A stretch of 52,523 bases of DNA, from positions 1 through 52,523 of the forward strand of contig NZ_FNUX01000021.1 in NCBI RefSeq assembly GCF_900108305.1. Reading direction: 5' to 3'. Source of the DNA: Nitrosomonas ureae (lineage in GTDB: Bacteria; Pseudomonadota; Gammaproteobacteria; Burkholderiales; Nitrosomonadaceae). Below are positions 46,884 to 52,523 of the stretch, piece by piece; within the stretch, counting starts at the first letter, position 1, and every line of letters starts with the position of its first letter. The position numbers and the translations under genes were made by a program. A model generated the notes under the pieces. It ran no database searches. It saw only the letters and a list, made by a program, of their open reading frames with translations, and was not told the origin of the DNA.

Positions 46884-47414
46884 CTATTCGGGTTTATTTT
46901 TAGGTTGAATGGTTATCCGTACCCGTTTATCGGGCCCTGTCTCAACACCCCGTTCTTTACTGCCAATCACTTGAAAAAACTCACTATTCATATCATAGGA
47001 AATATAATCACCCAGCACTTCATCTTCACCGCGTATTAGTCGCGCTTGACGAAATAATTCGATTTTTTCTGTCTTACTATCGTATTCAGCTCGCTCACTC
47101 CAACCCTCTACATATTCATTCATTCGATCGCGTTTTTGACGGAAGCTAACAAGATCCCCCGTGGCTGTCGCATGCCGAAACCCTTGCGAATCTTCTTTCA
47201 TAATTACTTTATCGGCATTAATACGCAAGGTTCCCTGTGTCAGAATTACATTTCCGGTAAAAATACTGATCCGTGTTCCCTCTTTGCGATTCACATCCTC
47301 TATAGTCGCGCGATCCGCTTCCAAATGAATGGGCCTTTCACGGTCAGCTCGCTCAGCCCAAGCAGCGGAAATAAAGAATACACCCCAAAAACACACGATT
47401 ACCAGTAGCTTCAT
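46884..47414 (-). CDS. lptA: Lipopolysaccharide transport periplasmic protein LptA
   Basis: LptA forms the periplasmic bridge that carries lipopolysaccharide from LptC to LptD. The 176-residue protein has a signal peptide (MKLLVIVCFWGVFFISAAWA). An OstA-like beta-jellyroll follows: PIHLEADRATIED, FTGNVILTQGTLRINADKVI, RHATATGDLVSFRQ, EGWSERAEYDSKTEKIELFR and RGEDEVLGDYISYD. It lies 11 bases after lptC and 30 before lptB. Confidence 0.93.
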   Translation of the reverse strand: MKLLVIVCFWGVFFISAAWAERADRERPIHLEADRATIEDVNRKEGTRISIFTGNVILTQGTLRINADKVIMKEDSQGFRHATATGDLVSFRQKRDRMNEYVEGWSERAEYDSKTEKIELFRQARLIRGEDEVLGDYISYDMNSEFFQVIGSKERGVETGPDKRVRITIQPKNKPE

Positions 47415-47425
47415 AATTTGATCAA

Positions 47426-47989
47426 TCAGTTATTAACAGCACTTACTTTCGACAGCAGTTGTATCTTTCCAATGCGATTGTTGAACTCCAGACCAGTCGC
47501 ATGAATTATAGTATTCAATTTTGTAATGGTTACCGCCCGATCTGTCCTTACCAAATTTTCATCCGGAATGAGGTATAAAAAATCAGTACTCAGCGTTATT
47601 TTATTTTTGTCATCATCAGCACCTCTCGTTGCTGATACATTTCCTGTCAAGTAAATATCTGCTCCTTTATTTTTTATTTCAGCTTGATCAGCATACAAAC
47701 GCATGAGAGGGTTTCCCGGATCAATACTAATAAAATTCGCTTGCTCCAATTGAGTAACTCTCTCATCCAGATAATGAAGCAGTTTTTGCGCTGAAAATTC
47801 ACGTTGAATGCCTTGCTCATGATCCACTTGAATACCGGACAAATCTTCTACAATATAGTCTGGGTTAAAGTAAGTATCATCATTCTTATTTTTCTCGGGC
47901 GGCATGGTTAATACATCCAACCATAATGTCAGCAGAATCAGGATAATGAAAAAAATTAGCGGTGAGCTAAAATAGGAATGCTTACTCAT
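47426..47989 (-). CDS. lptC: Lipopolysaccharide export protein LptC
   Basis: LptC is a bitopic inner-membrane protein that receives lipopolysaccharide from LptBFG and hands it to LptA. The 187-residue protein has one N-terminal membrane helix (about 10-27, LIFFIILILLTLWLDVLTM). A periplasmic OstA-like domain follows (YIVEDLSGIQVDHEQGIQRE, FISIDPGNPLMRLYADQAE, DIYLTGNVSATRGAD). It is the first gene of the block. The kdsD and kdsC genes that commonly precede lptC are not present; nadA diverges 220 bases away. Confidence 0.88.
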   Translation of the reverse strand: MSKHSYFSSPLIFFIILILLTLWLDVLTMPPEKNKNDDTYFNPDYIVEDLSGIQVDHEQGIQREFSAQKLLHYLDERVTQLEQANFISIDPGNPLMRLYADQAEIKNKGADIYLTGNVSATRGADDDKNKITLSTDFLYLIPDENLVRTDRAVTITKLNTIIHATGLEFNNRIGKIQLLSKVSAVNN

Positions 47990-48209
47990 TCAAAATTACT
48001 CGCACTTAGTTCCAGAATTCTGGATTCAGATTATCTCGATTATTAATTTTAATAACATACTCTTGCAAAATTATATCAGAACACTGATTCTCATTTAATG
48101 TATTGACTCCAGCAACTTTTACGCTAGAAACCTTCTAATTTGATAGATGGATCCACATATTCAAATAGAATGCTGTACATTACTTAATAAATCTTTAGGA
48201 AAATACCTC

Positions 48210-49313
48210 ATGACAATGCCCAAAAAAGTATTTGAATTTGAGCAATATGATCAATTACAGGATGAAACGTGCGCACAACGCATTATCGCAGCCAAAAGAA
48301 ATCTGGGTAAGCGTGCCGTGATCCTGGCTCATCACTATCAGCGTGCGGATGTATACCGGCATGCGGATCTGACGGGCGATTCCTTGAAACTTTCTTTTCT
48401 GGCCGCTCAGACCGATGCCGATTATCTAGTATTTTGCGGGGTTCATTTTATGGCTGAGGTTGCGGATATACTCTCAAGCCCAGAACAAGTTGCAATTTTA
48501 CCCGACTTGGCGGCCGGCTGCTCAATGGCAGATATGGCCAATCTCTCAAATGTCGAACGGGCATGGCGGGAAATCTCGGAAATCATGAATCCTGACGAAA
48601 CAATTACCCCCGTCACCTATATCAATTCTGCTGCCGATCTAAAAGCCTTTTGCGGCGAACATAATGGTATTGTTTGCACATCCAGCAACGCCAGCAAAAT
48701 ATTGCAATGGTCTTTTAAACAACGGGAAAAAGTGCTGTTCTTTCCTGATCAGCATCTTGGTCGCTGGAGCGGACATCAGTTGGGTATTCCACTGGACGAA
48801 ATGCCCGTGTGGAATTTTGATGAACCTATGGGCGGATTAACACCAGAACAAATTACTAAGGCAAAGATTTTTTTGTGGAAGGGCCATTGTTCCGTTCATC
48901 AGATGTTTCAACCACAGCATATTATCCGTTTCCGCAATCAATACCCTGACGGCATTGTCATTTCGCATCCGGAATGTAATTATGAAGTTTGCAAGGCATC
49001 GGATTATGTCGGTTCAACCGAATATATTATCAAAACTATCGCTGCAGCAAAAAATGGAACACGCTGGCTGGTTGGTACCGAATTGAATCTGGTCAGCCGG
49101 ATTACGGAAGAATTTAAATCCCAAGGTAAAATCATTCAATTTATGTCACCCATGGTGTGTATGTGCTCAACCATGGCACGAATTGATCCGCAACACTTGG
49201 CCTGGACGTTGGAGAACCTGGTCAATGGCAATATCGTAAATCAGATCAAAGTTCCTCCGGAAGACGCAAAGCAAGCAAGATTAGCATTGGATAGAATGTT
49301 GAAGATCTCATAA
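48210..49313 (+). CDS. nadA: Quinolinate synthase A
   Basis: NadA condenses iminoaspartate with dihydroxyacetone phosphate to quinolinate, using a 4Fe-4S cluster. I place the start at ATG 48210 (MTMPKKVFEFEQYDQ), nine bases after AGGA, giving 367 residues. The ATG at 48147 adds 21 residues unlike the family. Motifs are ILAHHYQRADVYRHADLTGD, FCGVHFMAEVADIL (cluster Cys), DLAAGCSMAD, FFPDQHLGRW, SHPECNYEVCKASDYVGST (cluster Cys) and SPMVCMCSTMARID (cluster Cys). It supplies the substrate for NadC (10214, same window). Confidence 0.95.
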   Translation: MTMPKKVFEFEQYDQLQDETCAQRIIAAKRNLGKRAVILAHHYQRADVYRHADLTGDSLKLSFLAAQTDADYLVFCGVHFMAEVADILSSPEQVAILPDLAAGCSMADMANLSNVERAWREISEIMNPDETITPVTYINSAADLKAFCGEHNGIVCTSSNASKILQWSFKQREKVLFFPDQHLGRWSGHQLGIPLDEMPVWNFDEPMGGLTPEQITKAKIFLWKGHCSVHQMFQPQHIIRFRNQYPDGIVISHPECNYEVCKASDYVGSTEYIIKTIAAAKNGTRWLVGTELNLVSRITEEFKSQGKIIQFMSPMVCMCSTMARIDPQHLAWTLENLVNGNIVNQIKVPPEDAKQARLALDRMLKIS

Positions 49314-49385
49314 TCGTGCGCCCCAATATCGGCAGTATAAATCTGGAAACCTGATTGCCGCATCTACAACGAAATTTATTCGTCA

Positions 49386-50537
49386 ATGAAAAATATTGAT
49401 TTTGTTGAAGGCAACCTCATCACTCTTTTGCATAATGGTGAGGAATATTTTCCGGAACTTGAAGCAGCAATAGAAAAGGCACAATTTGAAATACATATCG
49501 AAACGTATATTTTGGAATATGATGCCGTTGGCAAAAGGATCATAGCTGCTTTAAAGCGCGCAGCACAACGTGATGTATCCGTACATCTGTTATTCGACGG
49601 ATTTGGCTCACAAAACTTCCCCGTGGCAGAAATAAGCCTTATGCTGCAAGCTGGTATTAAGGTACTCATATTCCGTCCAGAATTTATATTCTCGATGCCA
49701 CGCCGTCACCGTCTGCGCCGAATGCACCGCAAATTGACACTTATCGACGCTCAAATCGCCTATATCGGCGGGATAAACATCATTGACGATCAGGACAATC
49801 CCGAAAAACTGACACCACGCTTCGATTATGCTGTTGCTATTAAAGGCCCGCTGTTGATTCAGATCCATAAAGCCGTGAAGCGTTTATGGATGTTAGTCGC
49901 ATGGGCGCACTTTAAAAAACGCTGGATCATTCCCAACACTATAAAACCAGTGAGCGATTCTTGCGGAAATCAGAAAGCCGCATTTGTTATCCGCGATAAT
50001 TGGCGCCATCGCCACGATATTGAGCACGCTTACCTGAAGGGCATCAATCAAGCACAGTCCGAAATTATTATTGCCAACGCTTATTTCCTGCCTGGAAGAA
50101 AGTTCCGTAATGCATTGAAAAATGCTGCTCAACGAGGTGTGAATGTAGAACTCTTATTGCAAGGTAGAATTGAATATCGTCTGCAACACCATGCAACTCA
50201 GGCGTTATATGAGAATCTATTACAAGCCGGCATAAAAATTCATGAATATAATCGCAGTTATCTGCACGCCAAAGTAGCCGTTATTGATCGATATTGGGCA
50301 ACGGTGGGCTCATCCAATATTGATCCTTTCAGTTTGCTTCTTGCGCGCGAGGCCAATGTTTTCATCGCAGACCATCAATTTGCCGACGAACTGAGAACAA
50401 GCCTAAAAACCGCAATTTCACAAGAATCCACCCTAGTCATATCAACAGACAAAAACTTTTTTTCCAAGTGGAATTATGCAGTAAATTGGCTATGTTTCTA
50501 TATCGTGCGCTTGTTGCAAGGTATGCTGGGCTTATGA
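49386..50537 (+). CDS. clsB: Cardiolipin synthase-like phospholipase D-family enzyme
   Basis: The 383-residue protein has two HKD motifs, MHRKLTLIDAQIAYIGGINI (H at about 114) and LHAKVAVIDRYWATVGSSNI (H at about 294). These form the double active site of PLD-type transferases. Start, spacing and the lack of N-terminal membrane helices fit ClsB (YbhO), which makes cardiolipin from phosphatidylglycerol and perhaps phosphatidylethanolamine. ETYILEYDAVGKRIIAALKR is typical. A hydrophobic C-terminus (about 365-383) may anchor it. Exact substrate preference is inferred. Confidence 0.85.
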   Translation: MKNIDFVEGNLITLLHNGEEYFPELEAAIEKAQFEIHIETYILEYDAVGKRIIAALKRAAQRDVSVHLLFDGFGSQNFPVAEISLMLQAGIKVLIFRPEFIFSMPRRHRLRRMHRKLTLIDAQIAYIGGINIIDDQDNPEKLTPRFDYAVAIKGPLLIQIHKAVKRLWMLVAWAHFKKRWIIPNTIKPVSDSCGNQKAAFVIRDNWRHRHDIEHAYLKGINQAQSEIIIANAYFLPGRKFRNALKNAAQRGVNVELLLQGRIEYRLQHHATQALYENLLQAGIKIHEYNRSYLHAKVAVIDRYWATVGSSNIDPFSLLLAREANVFIADHQFADELRTSLKTAISQESTLVISTDKNFFSKWNYAVNWLCFYIVRLLQGMLGL

Positions 50538-50612
50538 TCGGCATGACAGCAAACTATAGTTTCTTATCAATCACATCAGGTCTCATTTGCATCTAACAAT
50601 CAAATCAAGTAA

Positions 50613-51653
50613 ATGGAACATACACAGCACGCATTCACACAATCCGATTTATCTCCAGCTCAACTGGATCAGATTATTGCTGCCGCTCAAATTTTGCGTA
50701 CAGGGGGTACAGTAGCTTTTCCGACTGAGACTGTATACGGACTCGGTGCCGATGTGACAAATCCAGTCGCCATAGACAAGATTTACACAATAAAGCAACG
50801 TCCTACCAATCATCCGCTAATCGTTCATATTGGCAGTATTTCCCATCTGCACTATTGGGCACAAGCTATACCGGACTCAGCATGGAAATTAGTCAATCAT
50901 TTTTGGCCCGGACCTTTAACATTAATTCTACCGCGCAGCGATCGCATTCCTGATAGTGTTACCGGCGGGCAAGACACCGTTGGGATCAGATTTCCAGCGC
51001 ATCCCGTAGCATTGGCTTTATTACGCGCATTAGGACCGGAAAAAGCCTTGGCTGCCCCTTCGGCTAACCGTTTTGGGCGCATCAGCCCAACCTTGGCGGC
51101 ACATGTTCATCAAGAATTAGGCAACGCTGTTGATATGATCCTTGATGGCGGAGCCTGTGATGTAGGTCTGGAAAGCACCATCGTCAGTTTTCACGATGAA
51201 ATACCGCAAATACTGCGGCCAGGCAGCATTACGTTATCAGCACTTGAAGCGGCATTAAATAGCTCCGTCATTCTTGCGCATCATATCAATAATCGGTCAA
51301 TCCGAACTTCTGGATCATTACCGGCACATTATGCGCCAACGACACCATTAAGAGTGTATTCGAATACACAAATATGGCAGCATGCTTTTATACTGGCTGA
51401 AAAAAATTTGCGCGTTCTGGTCATTACCTGGTCGAATACTGACAAACCAAAGTTCTCAAATCAATTTATCGAGCAATTCTCCATGCCTGAAGACCCGGTC
51501 GCTTATGGTCGACAACTTTATGCTAAATTACGCCAGTTTGATCAAGCAGAGTTTGATTATATGCTGATAGAATCACCCCCTGATCATCCCAGCTGGCTGG
51601 CCATAGCGGATCGTCTGCAACGTGCCGGTTACCATTCACCCGACAACAACTGA
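50613..51653 (+). CDS. L-threonylcarbamoyladenylate synthase (Sua5 type)
   Basis: The enzyme makes threonylcarbamoyl-AMP for the t6A37 modification of ANN-decoding tRNAs. The 346-residue length marks the long Sua5/YwlC form, with the YrdC core plus a C-terminal Sua5 domain. Core motifs are GGTVAFPTETVYGLGADVTN, KIYTIKQRPTNHPLIVHI, FWPGPLTLILPRS, VGIRFPAHPVAL and AAPSANRFGRISPT. STIVSF and the linker ILRPGSIT lead to SGSLPAHYAPTTPLRVY. The start ATG 50613 adds a short N-terminal tail. The next gene starts 14 bases after the stop. Confidence 0.93.
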   Translation: MEHTQHAFTQSDLSPAQLDQIIAAAQILRTGGTVAFPTETVYGLGADVTNPVAIDKIYTIKQRPTNHPLIVHIGSISHLHYWAQAIPDSAWKLVNHFWPGPLTLILPRSDRIPDSVTGGQDTVGIRFPAHPVALALLRALGPEKALAAPSANRFGRISPTLAAHVHQELGNAVDMILDGGACDVGLESTIVSFHDEIPQILRPGSITLSALEAALNSSVILAHHINNRSIRTSGSLPAHYAPTTPLRVYSNTQIWQHAFILAEKNLRVLVITWSNTDKPKFSNQFIEQFSMPEDPVAYGRQLYAKLRQFDQAEFDYMLIESPPDHPSWLAIADRLQRAGYHSPDNN

Positions 51654-51667
51654 AATTACTCAAGAAA

Positions 51668-52441
51668 ATGAAAAATCAGAAGAAATTGCAAGCTGTACTG
51701 TTTGATGTTGATGGCACGCTTGCGGATACCGAGCAAGATGGCCATCGCATTGCTTTCAATGCTGCATTTCAACAATTCAATCTCGATTGGAATTGGGATA
51801 TTGATCTTTATGGCAAGCTATTAGAAGTTACTGGCGGAAAAGAACGAATTCGCTATTTTATGGAAAATTTTGCCCCTACCGAGCTCAATAAAAACGATCT
51901 GACGAATTGGATCGCCAGTCTGCACAAAGCTAAAACCAAATACTTTGAATCACTGATGGAAACTGGCAATATTCCATTGCGTCCCGGTGTTGCACGGTTA
52001 ATTCAAGAATTACGGCAAAAAAAAATAAAATTTGCAATCGCAACTACAACAACTATGGAAAATGTCACTTCCTTGCTCAAATCCACATTAGGCGAAGAAT
52101 CAATCGACTGGTTTGACGTCATTGGCGCCGGTGACATTGTTCCATCGAAAAAACCGGCACCCGATATATACCATTGGGTTCTCAATCAACTTGATTTACC
52201 CGCGCAACAGTGTATCGCAATAGAAGATTCAGAAAATGGCCTGAAATCAGCACGAGCCGCACTCCTCCCGACTCTGATCACGGTAAGCGGCTACACCAGC
52301 CAACAAAACTTTAATGATGCTGTTGCAGTTTTGTCTGATCTGGGCGAACCTTCGAAACCATTGACTCAAATACAAGGCACAACAATTACTCAGGGATGGG
52401 TAGATTATGAAATACTCAATAATTTAATTAGTCGATTCTGA
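51668..52441 (+). CDS. cbbY: HAD-superfamily phosphatase of the CbbY type
   Basis: The 257-residue protein has the HAD nucleophile loop VLFDVDGTLADTEQDGHRIA (Asp15, Asp17), the CbbY-typical LYGKLLEVTGGKERIRYF, motif II TTTTMENV, motif III Lys in SKKPAPDIY and motif IV EDSENGLKSA. CbbY removes xylulose-1,5-bisphosphate, an inhibitory by-product of Rubisco, which fits an autotroph. Rubisco genes are not in the window, so the assignment rests on protein pattern. It follows the Sua5-type gene by 14 bases and looks intact. Confidence 0.88.
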   Translation: MKNQKKLQAVLFDVDGTLADTEQDGHRIAFNAAFQQFNLDWNWDIDLYGKLLEVTGGKERIRYFMENFAPTELNKNDLTNWIASLHKAKTKYFESLMETGNIPLRPGVARLIQELRQKKIKFAIATTTTMENVTSLLKSTLGEESIDWFDVIGAGDIVPSKKPAPDIYHWVLNQLDLPAQQCIAIEDSENGLKSARAALLPTLITVSGYTSQQNFNDAVAVLSDLGEPSKPLTQIQGTTITQGWVDYEILNNLISRF

Positions 52442-52523
52442 AAAACCCTTAAGCATTTGATATTAGTTATAAATGCACTGTATGTTAGTGATCATAGCGA
52501 CCGAAGATGTTAAAATGGCGCTG

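Overview
The window reads as chromosome of an autotrophic betaproteobacterium, most like Nitrosomonas or a close relative (Nitrosomonadaceae). The reasons are moderate GC content, the gene order hprK-ptsN-hpf-rpoN-lptB-lptA-lptC, a CbbY-type phosphatase (a Calvin-cycle accessory enzyme), and betaproteobacterial-looking glmM, cysG and nadC. This assignment comes from gene content and protein resemblance only.

Positions 1-6030 are a decayed accessory zone. It holds an IS5-family element with two compensating single-base indels, an IS3-family element with an intact slippery heptamer but a broken orfB, a secreted glycoside-hydrolase-like gene, a broken secreted-protein gene, and a heavily eroded second IS3 element. 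The right end of that last element lies 18 bases before the start codon of the essential gene glmM. Next come glmM, a pstS-like gene behind a good Pho box, cysG (siroheme) and, on the minus strand, nadC.

Positions 11240-21956 form a sulfur-acquisition island: yezD, an alginate-export-type outer-membrane porin, a sulfate-binding protein (sbp), cysT, cysW, cysA, a CysB-type LysR regulator and a glutamate-synthase-like FMN/Fe-S protein. Two small, highly degenerate EAL-domain proteins flank cysTWA inside this island. They have lost the EAL catalytic residues and look like paralogues of each other. They are the best candidate for an undescribed regulatory arrangement in the window. siroheme synthase (cysG), upstream, supplies the sulfite reductase cofactor. 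A membrane GGDEF-EAL protein with intact motifs follows the island.

Positions 24840-30582 hold clpB behind a sigma-32-like promoter, dapA-bamC, and a small DUF5658 membrane protein. Positions 30598-37011 (minus strand) hold a three-gene type I secretion system (tolC-like, hlyD-like, prtD-like) with no adjacent substrate, and a translationally coupled glycosyltransferase/NAD-epimerase pair. Positions 37453-40119 hold a ynfA-type gene, a NarL/LuxR-type regulator with two receiver-like domains that each lack a different part of the phosphorylation site, an orphan intrinsic terminator (possible small RNA), and a Rof-type Rho-binding protein.

The remainder is housekeeping: mutY and 5-formyl-THF cyclo-ligase (+); ubiX and the hprK-to-lptC block (-), covering nitrogen PTS, sigma-54 and lipopolysaccharide transport; then nadA, a cardiolipin-synthase-like PLD enzyme, a Sua5-type tRNA threonylcarbamoylation enzyme, and cbbY (+). 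I saw no tRNA, rRNA or CRISPR array. All calls come from reading the sequence; no database search was run.
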